Assembly: GCA_032622095.1 (NCBI GenBank) | Contig: CP136069.1 | Location: forward strand, 32,710,194-32,774,193 | Direction of reading: 5' to 3' | Source of the DNA: Siphonodentalium dalli | Taxonomy: Eukaryota > Mollusca > Scaphopoda > Gadilida > Siphonodentaliidae | DNA: 64,000 nucleotides | In this document: piece by piece, positions 10,805 through 23,219 of the stretch | How the letters are laid out: the number at the start of each line of letters is the position of its first letter | How positions within the stretch are numbered: position 1 is the stretch's first letter | The notes under the pieces: generated by a model | Databases searched by the model: none | Seen by the model: only the letters and a program-made list of their open reading frames with translations | Told to the model about the DNA's origin: nothing | Translations under genes and position numbers: made by a program

Positions 10805-11790
10805 ATGCCATGACGCTAAACCGCTAAGGAATGAAAATTTAAAAAAAGAGAGTTTCAAACTCAATTCTAGCAGTGCTATGCTGCTAAACTGCTAAGGAAT
10901 GAAAATATTAAAAAGGAGAGTTTCAAACTGAATTCTAGCAGTGCTATGCTGCTAAATGCTAACGAATGAACATATTAAAAAAGAGAGTTGAATGAAAATA
11001 TTAAAAACGAGAGTTTCAAACTGAATTCTAGCAGTGCTATGCTGCTAAACTGCTAAGGAATGAAAATATTAAAACAGAGTTTCAAACTGAATTCTAGCAG
11101 TGCTATGCTGCTAAATTGCTAAGGAATGAAAATATTAAAAAAGAGTTTCAAACTGAATTCTAGCAGTGCTCTGCTGCTAAACTGCTAAGGAATGAAAATA
11201 TTAAAAAGGAGAGTTTCAAACTGAATTCTAGCAGTGCTATGCTGCTAAATGCTAACGAATGAACATATTAAAAAAGAGAGTTGAATGAAAATATTAAAAA
11301 CGAGAGTTTCAAACTCAATACTAGCAGTGCTATGCTGCTAAACTGCTAAGGAATGAAAATATTAAAAAAGAGAGTTTCAAACTCAATACTAGCAATGCAC
11401 TGCTGCTAAACTGCTAAGGAATGAAAATATTAAAACAGAGTTTCAAACTCAATTCTAGCAGTGCTATGCTGCTAAACTGCTAAGGAATGAAAATATTAAA
11501 ACAGAGTTTCAAACTGAATTCTAGCAGTGCTATGCTGCTAAACTGCTAAGGAATGAAAATATTAAAAAAGAGAGTTTCAAACCTAATCCTAGCGGTGCTA
11601 TGCTGCTAAACTGCTGAGAAATAAAAATATTAAACAAGAGAGTTTCAAACTAAATTCTAGCGGTACTATGCTGCTAAACTGCTAGCGAATGAAAATATTA
11701 AAACAGAAAGTTTCAAACTGAATTCTAGCGGTGCTATGCTGCTAAACTGCTAAGCAACGAAAATATTTAAAAAAAAGAATTTCAAACTGT
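10805..11790 (+). repeat. Satellite A, left array (~68-bp unit)
   Basis: About 14 tandem copies of a ~68-bp unit with the core GAATTCTAGCAGTGCTATGC, TGCTAAACTGCTAAGGAATG and AAAATATTAAAAA. A short-unit variant containing CTAAATGCTAACGAATG recurs at about 10945 and 11250, so a ~296-bp higher-order block is duplicated. The unit carries an internal inverted motif (TAGCAG...CTGCTA). The same satellite lies in reverse orientation at 25336-27480. Confidence 0.9.
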
Positions 11791-11929
11791 TACATAGTTA
11801 CATTTGGAAATCAAAGAATTACTCAAACTAGAAAAATGAAAATATTTCACCCGTACGTGTTTTTTGTTACATAGTTACAAATGCTTATCAGGGAATTACT
11901 CCAACTAGGAAAATGAAATAGTTCACACA

Positions 11930-13230
11930 TCCTTGAAACTCGAATTTGAGCCTGTGCAGTGAAAACCTATGTCACCTAAACCTAAGTCAAGCCCAGAACT
12001 ATACAGGATGGTCCACATATGTCCCAATATCGATATTATATGCCAGAATACAAAGATATTGGCACATACCCATTTTCTAGGATGGTCCCTTAAAATGATG
12101 AACCCCAAATTTGAGCTCGTGCAGTTTAAACCTAGGCAAACTATACATTAGTCATGTCCGGATGCATGATGGTCCAGCAATGTCCCAACATCCATACTAT
12201 ATATATAATCCGATATAGGCACATAACAATTTTCTGTGATGGGCCCTTAAATTGGAGAACCCTGAATTTGAGCCCGTGCAGTGATAACCTATGTCAGCTA
12301 TAAAAGAGTCATGTCCAGATGCATGATGGTCCAGATTTGTCCCAAAATAAATATTATATATCAGAATCGAAAGATACAGGTACATAACAATTTTCCATGA
12401 TGGGCCATTAAAATGGTGAACCCCAAATTTGAGCGAGTGCAGTTTAAGCCCAAGAAAACTGTACGTGAGTCATGCCCAGATTCAGGATGGTCCAGGTATG
12501 TCCCAGCATCCATATTATATGCCAGAATCTAAAAATATAGGCAAACACTCATTCTTTATGATGGGCCCTTAAAATGGTGAACCCCAAATTTGAGCCCGTG
12601 CAGTGAAAATCTATGTCTACTATACCTGAGTCATGTACATATACATGATGGTCCATATATGTCACAATATCCACATTACATCCCAGAATCCAAAGATATA
12701 TGCACATAACAATTTTCCATGATGGGCCCTTAAAATGGTAAGCCCCAAATTTGAGCCCCTCAAGTTTAAACCTAAGTAAACTATACGTCAGTCATGCCCA
12801 GATGCAGGTCGGTCCAGATATGTCCCAACATCCATATTATATGCCAGAATTCAACGATAAAGGCGCATACCCATTTTTATGCTGGGCCCTTACAATGGAG
12901 AACCCAAAATTTGAGCCCGTGCAGTGAAAACATATGTCAGCTTTTCCTGATTCATGTCCAGATACAGGAAGGTCCAAATTTGTCCCAATATCCATATTAA
13001 ATACCAGAATCTAAAGATATAGGTACACTTAAAATGGCGAACCCGAACCCCAAATTTGAGTCCGTGCAGTGAAAACATGTGCCACTTGGTTGTAAACATG
13101 ACAACTTTAATACCAGTGGGGAAAACACAGGTTGCCCAGCATATCTACCAATGTAGATGACTATACATGAGTCAAGTCCGGATGCAGGATGGTCCAGCTA
13201 AGTCCCAATATCCATATCTTATGCCCAGAA
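11930..13230 (+). repeat. Satellite B, left array (~157-bp unit)
   Basis: About eight diverged tandem units. Each contains CCCCAAATTTGAGCCCGTGC, CTGAGTCATGTCCAGATGCA, GGTCCAGATATGTCCCAATA, CCAGAATC, AAAGATATAGGCACATA and GATGGGCCCTTAAAATGG. Short ORFs here simply translate the repeat. Other blocks of the same satellite lie at 19.4-20.15, 21.06-21.19, 22.2-22.35 and 23.2-24.3 kb. Confidence 0.9.
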
Positions 13231-13767
13231 TCCAAAGGTATAGCACAATCATAATAGCGGTCTGCGAATCGGGGATTTTGCATCGAATCGAATCTCGATA
13301 TCGAATCTCCTTCCTGATATCGACATCGAATCTCGAATCGAATCAGCTAGTGGTTGACATTGTTTACCAGTGTGTAATTCGGTGTCTCATTACAAAAACT
13401 GGAAAATTCACTAGATACTATATAAAAACTTTAATCTTCTTAAACAGCAGTTGGAACTTGCATCTTTTTTAGGGAAATCATGACATAGGCAAGTCACTCT
13501 CGGTCTCATTGTGGGTTTGGGATATGTTGCATTGAATTTCTATCTAGCTGTGTCATGGCGACCATTACACAAGAAGTGACAGTATGACATTTAAAGACAT
13601 GTAGTTCAATCAACGTATCACCAACCTCATGGAATTGAAGTAACTTGTCTACATTATTTAATAAAGATAACACAGAATTTGACACACTTGGAAATTGGTA
13701 CATCGTTATAATCAGGGAGCCTGATGGGTCTATTTGCACAATCGCATACGAAAGGTTTGATGCCCCA
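13231..13767. other. Spacer with CGAATC-rich segment
   Basis: At 13260-13350 the hexamer CGAATC and ATCGATATCG-like phrases recur (TCGAATCTCGAATCGAATCA). A similar CGAATC-rich stretch lies inverted at 19260-19360, outside the right-hand inverted block, extending the mirror symmetry of the giant element. No gene is visible. Confidence 0.55.
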
Positions 13768-14240
13768 GATGTGTTACACCCCAGGAACGTTCAAAGAAAT
13801 CGGATTTCTTAAGTTCCGCATTCCTGGCGTTTTGGGGCCGGAGACCACACAAAACCCCCAAAAATGACTATTTGCACTTTTGAGTAGAACGCTGATTTTT
13901 GTATTAATTGTGCTCCAGCAATTACTGATCAACAATACACAATTTATTGAAATAAATTTCCTGGCGTTTTCATTTAAGAAAGGGGGTTTTGAAAGTATCC
14001 CCCAAAACCCCAAAAATTACTTCTATTTGCACTTTCGAGTACAAAGTTGATTTTCATATTAATAGTGCTCTAGTCATCACTGATTAATAATACACAATTT
14101 CTGAAACAAAATTCCTTGGCGTTTTCATTTCTGAATGGGTTTTTTTAAAGTGCCCCCAAAAAACTAGAAAATTAATTTCCTGAATAGTTATCCTGCTATT
14201 GCTAGTCATAATAACCTAGTTTAAGAAACGAAATTCCGTG
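13768..14240 (+). repeat. Block C, left arm (tandem units, inverted with 18.42-18.98 kb)
   Basis: Three diverged ~150-bp units each contain CCTGGCGTTTTCATTT, CAAAACCCC, TATTTGCACTTTTGAGTA and ACTGATCAACAATACACAAT. The outermost unit carries GAAATCGGATTTCTTAAG and CGCATTCCTGGCGTTTTGGG. The reverse complement of the same series, in mirrored order, is at 18420-18975. A small perfect hairpin (CCCCAATAATACTTA and its inverse, about 14272-14315) follows. Confidence 0.85.
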
Positions 14241-14766
14241 CGTTTTCATGTCACGTGAAACAATTGACCCTACCCCAATAATACTTACTTATATAGGAGT
14301 AAGTATTATTGGGGTGGGTAATTTTTGTGCTGGGGGATATGTGTTAAGGAGATGGTGGGTTCGTGTTAAGTCCCAACGAAAACCCGAAAAAGAAAATTAT
14401 TTGCACTGCCGTACGCACATATAATATTTTTTCTTAATACTATCTCCACTATCATCATTGTTCACAGACCAAATGGTAAAAAAAAAACTTGGTCAGAGTC
14501 AATGGTGTAGTAACACCTAGCATTTCATATTCTCATATAAGCGATAAAACAATGCAATATTCCTTTTAATTAAACGTGACTTTGTTAGGTATTTATTAAG
14601 CTGTATAATCATGTATTATGCGAAGCCTGTATTATATGAACACTTTCAGGTGGGACATTCCAATTTATGATTCGATTTATTTGAAAGTATGTTGTTGCTA
14701 TATAACAGGATACCTAAACACCGGACTCACCCCATAGGATAAATGATGTGTCCCTATCATGGGCAC
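14241..14766. other. Spacer, no recognisable gene
   Basis: It holds the short hairpin around 14272-14315 and otherwise AT-rich sequence. I see no ORF of note. Confidence 0.5.
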
Positions 14767-15212
14767 AATCCTGCACAATGGGGAAAAACAAGTTCGCGCG
14801 AATCAATGTCAAGTATGACCGCATTGGGAATTTCTTCGAAAGCTGCAGAACTATATAGACATTTGAAGCGAGGACGATGACAGATTTATGTCAAGTATAA
14901 ACACGGGCAGAATTGATTGCTGGTGTCAGAACCCGGCGGAACAACATTCGCATTGAAGTAGTGTCATTCAACTATCGGCGCCAACTCAACAATCCTGCAC
15001 AATGGGGAAAAACAAGTTCGCGCAAATCAATGTCAAGTATGACCGCGTTGGGAATTTCTTCGAAAGCTGCAGAACTATATAGACATTTGAAGCGAGGACG
15101 ATGACAGATTTATGTCAAGTATAAACACGGGCAGAATTGATTGCTGGTGTCAGAACCCGACTGAACATCATTCGCATTGAAGTAGTGTCATTCAACTATC
15201 GGCTCCAACTCA
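14767..15212 (+). repeat. Recent 223-bp tandem duplication
   Basis: AATCCTGCACAATGGGGAAA starts at 14767 and again at 14990. The two units differ at only a few positions (for example GCGCGAATC versus GCGCAAATC), so this duplication is young compared with the surrounding satellites. Confidence 0.85.
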
Positions 15213-16139
15213 AGAGTTATTCATGACTTGATATCCAACGTCATGGGTGTTTTCAAAAGTGGGCGAGCAACTCTCCATGACCTGTTTTCTAATTGATTTT
15301 ACAGAAAAACTTTCGTCGCGTATACTTTCTGAGAACTACTTTCTGGAGAAGCCCTTTAGCTAAGATCTGTATTATTCTTGGTCAGAATCAATGGTGAAGT
15401 AAAATCTAGCATTTCATATTCTCATATAACAGATAAAACAATGGAAAATATATAATATGCAATATTTTTGTCATTTTTTCGGGCAGAATCGGGGGAACAA
15501 CATTTTCTAAATCCGCTTTGGGGGAATTTTATGGAGTTCTTTCGAAAAAAGTCCTATTTATGTGCATAGCTTTATTGTTTGTTATTTCGTTCCATGTGAA
15601 ATTATTAATATATTATTATTGTTGTCATTACAAAATACAAAATAGCGGACAAAATGGTGTCCGGAAGTGGTAAAATTGTGCAAATTTCGCTACATTTAAC
15701 AAGATAATTTCCTTTTTTTGTTTAAAAACAATGTACCATGCTAAATCGATATCTGATAGTAATGAGCCATATCACGAGGATTGGCCCTTCAGTGTCCATC
15801 AAATTAAAATAGATTTAAAATACAATTTCTAAGAAAAATCAATTATTATTGTAATGCCCAGAAGGTAATTGAACTCACCCGTGTACTGAATACTGAATAC
15901 CAATACGATGGCAGACATGAACCGCCCATTTTAGCAGAAACGATGGCATCAATATCGAAAATATGGACAAAATGGCCACTGGCAGCAGTAAAATTGGGCA
16001 AGTTCGGCTAAAGGTCACCAGACTGTTTCCGTGGCATCAAAAATAAAAACATATTATTTTCATTAATTCATATTGTAACTAAATCTTCTCGTATAATTTA
16101 TAGCCAATAGTGCTATATGCCATGAAATGAGTGTCAAAA
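15213..16139. other. Central spacer of the giant element, no gene
   Basis: AT-rich sequence with repeated phrases such as GGACAAAATGG and GTAAAATTG(T/G)GCAA(A/G)TT at about 15650 and 15970. No coding signal was found. Confidence 0.5.
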
Positions 16140-16560
16140 GCCACCAAACTTGTATCCAAACATATCCAATGAGTTTCCAAAACCACTTAACGAGTGTCAT
16201 CTAAGGAGCTTAAGTCCACGCATCTGGGGTCTCAAACCACCATCTTAATTAATATAGTATACCAAACCAACACAGTCCATAGAACGGGCACTGCCAATTG
16301 CCAACCAGTGTCCCGAACCACCCAATACGCATCCCAATCGACCCAACTAGTGTCGCAAACCATCAAATGGTTCCCAAACAATCCGCCTGGTGTCTAAAAC
16401 CACCCCATGCAGAATGTCCCACACCATCGAATGATTGTCACAACTATTATACAAAATCATCCATCGGATATCTCGAACAACCAAGCGAGTGTCTCTTGGT
16501 TTGGATTTTAAACCCATTGGGTGGTTTGGAACACTCATTTGATGGTCTTAATCCTTGACC
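16140..16560 (+). repeat. Short-period degenerate repeat D, left part
   Basis: A loose ~20-25-bp motif of the form AACCACC(A)A(N)(C/G)GAGTGTC(C/T)C recurs many times. The complementary motif (GGTTTGGGACACTCATTTGG) fills 16800-17810, so the two stretches mirror each other around about 16.65 kb. ORFs here are by-products of the repeat. Confidence 0.7.
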
Positions 16561-16584
16561 GTAGCTTCTTGACATTTTGCGAAA

Positions 16585-16740
16585 ATCCTGTGCCATAGGG
16601 TGCATCGCATATATATAAGGAAATGCATTGGCCTAACATTACTTACCTTGGCCATGTGAGTCACATAATTCTCATAACATATACAGGACTCCCTATGGGA
16701 GACCCGCATACATGTATATGGGAGAATGCATGGCACAGGA
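16585..16740. repeat. Decayed copy of the GCATATATAAGAGAATGC foldback unit
   Basis: TCGCATATATATAAGGAAATGCATTGGCC-like and GGGAGAATGCATGGCACAGG segments sit between inverted TGTGCCAT and ATGGCACA ends. It resembles the palindromes at 6919 and 7132 with more substitutions. It lies at the symmetry point of repeat D. Confidence 0.6.
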
Positions 16741-16799
16741 TCATTAATGCTGTATCAGCAATTCACCCGCCATGAAAGGGTTGAATACTCGGAGGAGGG

Positions 16800-17810
16800 T
16801 TTTGTACACTTGTTTAAATGTATTGAGATGCAAGTTAGTAGATGGTTTATGACACCATTTGGATGGATTGGGAACTCACTGGCTGGTTTGTTATACTAGT
16901 TGTATGGTTTGGGTCACTCGGTGGGTGGTTGTAACACCCATTGCATGGTTTGAGACAACAGTTGAATTGGTTTGGACACTCGACTTGGATATGGGACACA
17001 TGTGTGGTTGAATGTCATATAAATTTGTCGATTTATTCAATGATTGGGCCATTTTATAAATTGAGACGACTTTTGGTGGTTTGAACCTATTTGGTTAGGA
17101 ACACCAGTTGCATTGTTTGGGGCACTACTAGTACCATGCACTGTGATTTGGAACAACAGTTGCAGGGTTGCGACACTGATCGGGTGAATGAGACACTCCT
17201 TGTATGGCCTGTGATACCCATTGTGTGGGTTAGGGTACCAGATGCATGGTTTGGGGGACTATCTGTGCTGGTCGGGAATCAGGTGCATATCGTACTTAAT
17301 TGTTTGTGCCACCCGTTGGATAGTTTGAGACCAATTGGGTGGTTTTTGACACTAGATGTGCATATGGGACACACGAATGGTGGAATGAGACACTCATTTG
17401 TCGACTGGTTCACTGATTGGGCCGTGGAATGGATTGAGACGACAGTTGGTGGTTTGGGACACCCGTTGTATGACATAGAACTCTCTTCGGATGGCCCGGG
17501 ACAAAAAATTTGGTGCATATGGGACACTCTTTTCCTTTCGAACATTCGCTGGATTGTTTGGGACACTCATTTGGTGGTTTGGGGCATTCATTGGATGGAT
17601 TGGCCCGCTCATTGTATGATTTGGATCACACGTTGGGTGGTTAGGGACACTCATTTTTGGTAATTTGGGACAAAACCTGTGTAGTTTGGAACGTTCGTTG
17701 AATTGTTTGGGGCACTACCATGCGCTGTGGTTTGGAACAATCGTTGCAGGGCTACGACTATACTCGTGGTAATTTAGATGGCACGTGATACTCATTGTGT
17801 AAAGCACTTC
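16800..17810 (-). repeat. Short-period degenerate repeat D, right part
   Basis: Tandem ~20-25-bp units of the type TGGTTTGGGACACTCATTTG. The 190-codon frame over 17091-17663, rich in Trp, Val and His, is a translation of this repeat and not a credible gene. Confidence 0.75.
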
Positions 17811-18419
17811 AACTGTTGACTTCCGATTGCCATTTTCGTCATCATTTTTGAAAACTCGGGTTTTGACTTACTGTTATCGTATTAGGATTGGACATCATGT
17901 ATGGTGACGCAACTGGCACCTACGGTGAAAGTTACTGTAAAATGCTCTTTTTGTTACTTTCGGTTGCCATTTTTTCCTCCATTTTGGACTCTTTTTTTCA
18001 GTCAAATTATGCAGGAAAAATGACAGGCATATGGCATGGAATCAAGAACAATAGGTTTTTGCTGAACATGTATGTAGTGAGTGGGGTATACTCCCGGAAA
18101 TCGCCGCCATATTGTCCGGAACATACACTGTCACCTTTTAACGTCTAAATAGTTTTGAGTAGACATCCTTACGAAAATTGAATGAAGTTTAATCCTCGGG
18201 GTGTGCACGTTTGATCGACCTGGTTCCCGGACTAAAATTTCAATTTTCGTTTTCTTTCATGTTTTACTACATTTTTTTATAATAAAAAATAATGAATTTT
18301 CCTCCCTGAAACGCGCGGAACGTTTGTGGTCAGTAGATTTGTATATTTATATAAATTTTTCCAGGTTCACCTTAAAATTGTGCTTTGTATTCGACAGTAT
18401 GTGAAAATAAAAGTTATTG
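17811..18419. other. Spacer, no recognisable gene
   Basis: Contains the phrase TTACTTTCGGTTGCCATTTT and related repeats of GTTGACTTCCGATTGCCATT. No known motif or convincing ORF. Confidence 0.5.
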
Positions 18420-18975
18420 TTTTTTTTTTGGGTACATTCAGAAACCCCTTCTGAAATGAAAACGCCAGGAAATTTCATTTCAGAAATTGTGTATCATCGA
18501 TCAGTGATGATTATGGCACTATTAAGACAAAAATCAGCTTTGTACTCGAAAGTGCAAATAGAAGTAATGTTTTGTTGTTTTGGGGGTACTATCAGAAACC
18601 CCCTTCTGAAATGAAAACGCCAGGAAATATTGTTTCATAAATTGTGTATTATTGATCAGTGATTGCTGGAGCACTATTAATATAAAAATTAGCTTTGTAC
18701 TCAAAAATCCAAATAGAAGTGATTTTTGGGGTTTTATGGGTACGATCAGAAACCCCCTTCTGAAATGAAAACGCCCGGAAATTTCGTTTCAGAAATTGTG
18801 TATTATTGGTCAGTGATTGCTGGAGTACTAATAATATAACAAATCAGCTTTGTACTCAAAAGTGCAAATAGTTATTTTTGGAGTTTTTGTGGGGTCTCCG
18901 GCCCCAAAACGCCAGGAATGCGGAACTTAAGAAATCGGATTTCTTCAAACGTTCTTGGGGTGGAACAAATCTGGG
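18420..18975 (-). repeat. Block C, right arm
   Basis: Reverse-complement counterpart of 13768-14240: units with GAAATGAAAACGCCAGGAAA, TGTGTATTATTGATCAGTGA, TTTGTACTCAAAAGTGCAAA and, outermost, CCGGCCCCAAAACGCCAGGA followed by GAAATCGGATTTCTTC. The outer unit lies at the right end, as expected for an inverted repeat. Confidence 0.85.
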
Positions 18976-19384
18976 GCATCAAATCTTTCGTACGCAATTG
19001 TGCAAATAGAACCCAGCAGGCTCTCGGACAATTACAGCTATATAATTGTTGTAGTCCGATACCAATGGTAGTTATAGTTATCTGATAAACTGTTCACACC
19101 ACAATAGATCAAACACCAACATGCACGTTTATTCTGAATGACATACTTTCAAAATTACCTATGTTGGCTAACTTGGCAACCTTGTGCTTCAATTTTTGTG
19201 AGTTCATATCATTTGCATATGTTATCTAGACGCAAAAAAACGAGACAACACCAAAGTAACACCGATTCGAACATATCCGAATCAGCAGACCGATTCGGTG
19301 TCGATCTCGAATCGGGTGCCCGATATCGACATCGAATCGAATCTCGAATATTCGCAGGTCGCTAAATCATAACATTTTTTTTAT

Positions 19385-20150
19385 GATAGCCCTTAAAATG
19401 GTGAACCCCAAATTTGAGCCCGTGCAGTAAAAACATATGTCAGCTTTTCCTGATTCATGTCCAGATACAGGAGGGTCCAGATATGTCCCAATATCCATAT
19501 TGCATGCCAGAATCTAAGATATAGGCACATACCCATTGTTTATGATGGGCCCTTAAAATGGTGAACCCCAAATTTGAGCCCGTGCAGCAAAAACCTATGT
19601 CAACAATACCCGAGTCATGTCCAGATGCAGGACGGTCCAGATATGTCCCAATATCCATATTTTATTACATAATCCAAAGATATAGGCCATTATAATTTTC
19701 TATAATGGGCCCTTAAAATGGTAAACCCCAAATTTGAGCCGTTTAAACCGAAGTAAACTATACCTGAGTCATGTCCAGATGCAGGATGATCCAGATATGT
19801 CCCGATATCCATATTATATGCCAGAATCCAACGATATAGTCACATACCAATCTTTTATGATGGACCCTTAAAATTGTGAATCCCAAAGTTGAGCTTGTGC
19901 AGTGAAAACCTATGCCAAATCTATGTCAACTATACCCGAGTCATATCCAGATGCAGGATGGTCCAGATGTGACCCAATATTCATATTATATGCCAGAATC
20001 CAAAGATATAGGCACATAACAATTTTCTATGATGGGCCCTTAAAATGGTGAACCCCAAATTTGAGCCGTGCAGGTGTAACCTAAGTAAACTATTCTCCCG
20101 ATATTCAAATTAGATGCCAGAACCCCAAATTTGAGCCAGTGCGGGGGGGG
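19385..20150 (+). repeat. Satellite B block, plus orientation
   Basis: Five units of the ~157-bp satellite in the same orientation as the left array. The last unit has a distinctive variant (GTGCAGGTGTAACCTAAGTA and GATATTCAAATTAGATGCCA) and ends in a G-run at 20142-20151. That same variant appears inverted at 21056-21190, giving a second dyad centred near 20.6 kb. Confidence 0.85.
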
Positions 20151-20743
20151 GGGTGAAAAATAAAAATTCCGGCACGTATGTCGGGGTGGGTGGGTGGTCA
20201 AAGCCACCAACAAGCAATTTTGTCCGCAACTAAAAACAAAATTTCCTGCTTGTTATTTTAGTGTTTTGGCAATGAGTTGGGCTTCAAAACCACTTTGAAT
20301 GAGAGAAATAATGTAACTCTAACTGGTAAACTGACTGCAGACAGTTATCCAGTTGTATTTTTTAAAAATGGGTGTTAGTCCATGGGAAATTCGAACGTGA
20401 TCCTGCATGAGCGATTTTGAAAAAGCAAAGTCTGCCTTTTGATGTTAAACCGAGCTAATAAAATATACACACTTGTAATAAAATATACTGACTGTAGACT
20501 TATTCAGTTTTGTATTACAGGAGGGTGCAGCTGATAAGTTATATCTTATACACTGAACGGCACTAAGGGAATTGTCATATAAACAACAACCATTATCATA
20601 ACAAAATTATCTTGTTTTAGAATAATCTGCATATAAAACAAACACAAATAACATTTAGCATAAAGGTATAAAAGAAAAATAAGAGGAATGCTCATCACTA
20701 TAAATCTATGAAACAGCAACTGGGCTCAGCTGGGCTGATTAAA
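20151..20743. other. Spacer, no recognisable gene
   Basis: AT-rich sequence between satellite blocks. I find no ORF or repeat boundary beyond the G-run at its left edge. Confidence 0.45.
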
Positions 20744-21050
20744 AATAAAACTTTAAAATAAAAAAGTAAACACTGTGATAACAGGACATAGAGTATTTGG
20801 CATCACTATTAGATTATATATCTTCGTTTGATAAAACATAACAATAAGCCATGTAAAACTTCCAGAATAGATTATACCAATATAGTCACATACCAATCTT
20901 TTATGATGGACCCTTAAAATTGTGAATCCCAAAGTTGAGCTTGTGCAGTGAAAACAAAAATATATAGATCATATAGCTCTCGGCTAATAGTGATGCCAAA
21001 TACTCTATGTCCTGTTATCACAGTGTTTACTTTTTTATTTTAAAGTTTTA
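20744..21050. repeat. Inverted repeat with ~70-bp arms
   Basis: The arm at 20744-20815 (TTTAAAATAAAAAAGTAAAC, ACTGTGATAACAGGACATAG, AGTATTTGGCATCACTATTA) is repeated inverted at 20984-21050. The loop includes a fragment of satellite B (20886-20955). Confidence 0.85.
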
Positions 21051-21055
21051 TGTTT

Positions 21056-21190
21056 AAGCACTGGCTCAAATTTGGGGTTCTGGCATCTAATTTGAATATC
21101 GGGAGAATAGTTTACTTAGGTTACACCTGCACGGGCTCAAAAATGGGGTTCACCATTTTAAGGGCCCATCATAGAAAATTGTTATGTGCT
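21056..21190 (-). repeat. Satellite B fragment, minus orientation
   Basis: Reverse complement of the variant unit at 20020-20150, including the AGTTTACTTAGGTTACACCT and GGCATCTAATTTGAATATCG motifs. Confidence 0.85.
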
Positions 21191-22195
21191 TATTTTTACA
21201 TTGTTATACCAATAAAACTTCACTATAGTCATTCTGCCTATATAACTGTTCATAATTCAAAAGAAGTATTAATGGCGACATTATTCCATGTGAATCTATG
21301 GCTTGTTTTATCACAATCTAGACATTGATCTATACACAATTAAATGTGCAAATAAAACAAATGAAAAACAAATCTGGACGGCTTGTCAGTAAAACAACCT
21401 TTGTCATAACAATGTAAAAATAGAAGTGGAATTCTCATCACATAAAGTTGGCACATGATAATATTGAGCTAAGACTGAATGTTACAGACTTATACAACTA
21501 AAAACATAAAACAAAAAAGTAAATACCAAAACATTCTCATCTATAGACTGCTGTAACCTTGTTCCTCAACTTTACAATTGTTCAAATCAACAAAACCGAC
21601 TTTAACCATACATAATTCCCACTAAGTGTGCGTTCGATTTGTCAACTTGACACATTTGGACACATATTTACAAAAGTAGTAAGAAATAAATGTTGCTTCT
21701 TATTGCTTTTAAACGAAGAAGTGAGCTACGTGACTGATCAGCTGTCAAAAATGTCTTTTAATCATAGTTGTATCTCAAATCGGACTATATATTCTGATAA
21801 GGCAGCATTGCATAATTCCATTTCTTTAAATGTTGGGAGATAGCAGTCGAATCACTGGTCGAATCAGGTAGAATATCAAAATGTTACTAGCGCCATAGAT
21901 GTGTTCTGACATCCATTCAGAAAACGAAAATAGTCATGCTTGTGTTTTCTCAAAACATAGGAAGCTCACATAATAGTATGGGCCTAAATTCACTTGAAAG
22001 TTATTAACAACTGTTTCCGCCGGTTTTCGCATCTTTATTACTGTTTTAGTGTTTTAAGGGGGTGGGTGTCCAAAAATGGTCGGAAAAACTGTCGAAAACG
22101 GAAAAATATTTGGCGGTGGGGGTGGGTGGGTACAAAAAATGATCGAAAGGGAAAAAGTGCCATACGTGCCTGAATTCTTTTTCCGACCCCACCCC
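21191..22195. other. Spacer, no recognisable gene
   Basis: AT-rich, with several short ORFs that match nothing I know. A G/C-rich stretch (GGGGGTGGGTGTCC and GGCGGTGGGGGTGGGTGGG) lies at 22058-22135. Confidence 0.45.
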
Positions 22196-22349
22196 CCTGC
22201 CAGTGCAGTGAAAACCTATGTCAGCTATACCTGAGTCAAGTCCGGATTCAGGAGGGTCCAGATATGTCCCATTATCCATAATATATCCCAGAATCTAAAT
22301 GTTTAAACACATACCATTTTTCTATGATTGACCCTTAAAATGGTGAACC
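22196..22349 (+). repeat. Satellite B fragment, plus orientation
   Basis: One unit with GTGCAGTGAAAACCTATGTC, GAGTCAAGTCCGG and CCCTTAAAATGGTGAACCA. It is interrupted on its right side by the nested TIR element at 22350. Confidence 0.8.
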
Positions 22350-23216
22350 ATGTGTAGTGGGAACTGGGGTGGAGTGGGACATTTTTTCTTTGAATGCTCA
22401 TTACTCAATTTGTGCTACATGACTTGCTTTTTGTACTATTTGTACGTCATTGCCATCTTGATATATTTCCCATGCTGGCAACTTAAACAAGGTACCCAAA
22501 TCTCTCACACTTCCCCGGGTCAGGGGGTACAGTGGGTCACCCATTGGAATTCCATAACATACTGAAATAGTTATTCATTCAAAGAGGGAAATTCGTTCTG
22601 TGGTAACACGCATTCATATAGTTGAAACACAAGGCTTTATTGATACTTCCACTCAATCGGGGAGGAGTGGGACACAGTTTAAATCCACAGGGCTAAATTC
22701 TAATCTGACAAACTAATTGAAAAAAGTTCTGCTTGGGGTCACCATGTAGAAGATAAAAGCAACCAGGAATGGTATTTTCCAAAGATCTGCTCAAATCTAT
22801 ATTACTGTAACCAACAGTCCCAATGTACACCGAGCCACATGTCCCACTCTAACCCGACATAGTCATGTATCAGTTGAGTCAATATTTTAGCAACACGCCT
22901 ATGCTAAGTATTGAAACAGATATACAATTTGAAGCCCACACACAGTTGTTTCAGAGCTCAGAGTCGGTAAGAAAATATCTCTCATATGAAAAATTTCAAA
23001 ATGTTGTGTTCGGAAACATATTGCTCAGATTCCATAAAAATCACATACAAATATAATATGCTTGCTACACGTTTGATTCATGTCATTTGTTCTGGGGACA
23101 TCTTATGAGCATCAAATGAATCCATACAGAATAGGCAACTCATCGATTGTATGGAGTTATCTCCACTGCCCACAGTACCCACTGTCCCACTCCACCCCAG
23201 TTTCCCCTACACTGCA
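22350..23216. mobile_element. Nested ~0.87-kb non-autonomous TIR element
   Basis: The left end TGTAGTGGGAACTGGGGTGG AGTGGGACA (about 22352-22380) is matched inverted at 23183-23212 (TGTCCCACTCCACCCCAGTT TCCCCTACA), with one indel. It interrupts satellite B. A related sub-terminal motif GTGGGACACAG lies at 22667 and its inverse CATGTCCCACTC at 22838. It has no transposase ORF. I cannot fix the target duplication or the superfamily. Confidence 0.75.
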
Positions 23217-23219
23217 GAG

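Noticed and set aside
17091-17663. 190-codon plus-strand ORF rich in Trp, Val and His
   Set aside because: It is the translation of the short-period TGGTTTGGGACACTC repeat; residues recur with the DNA period and no domain is visible.
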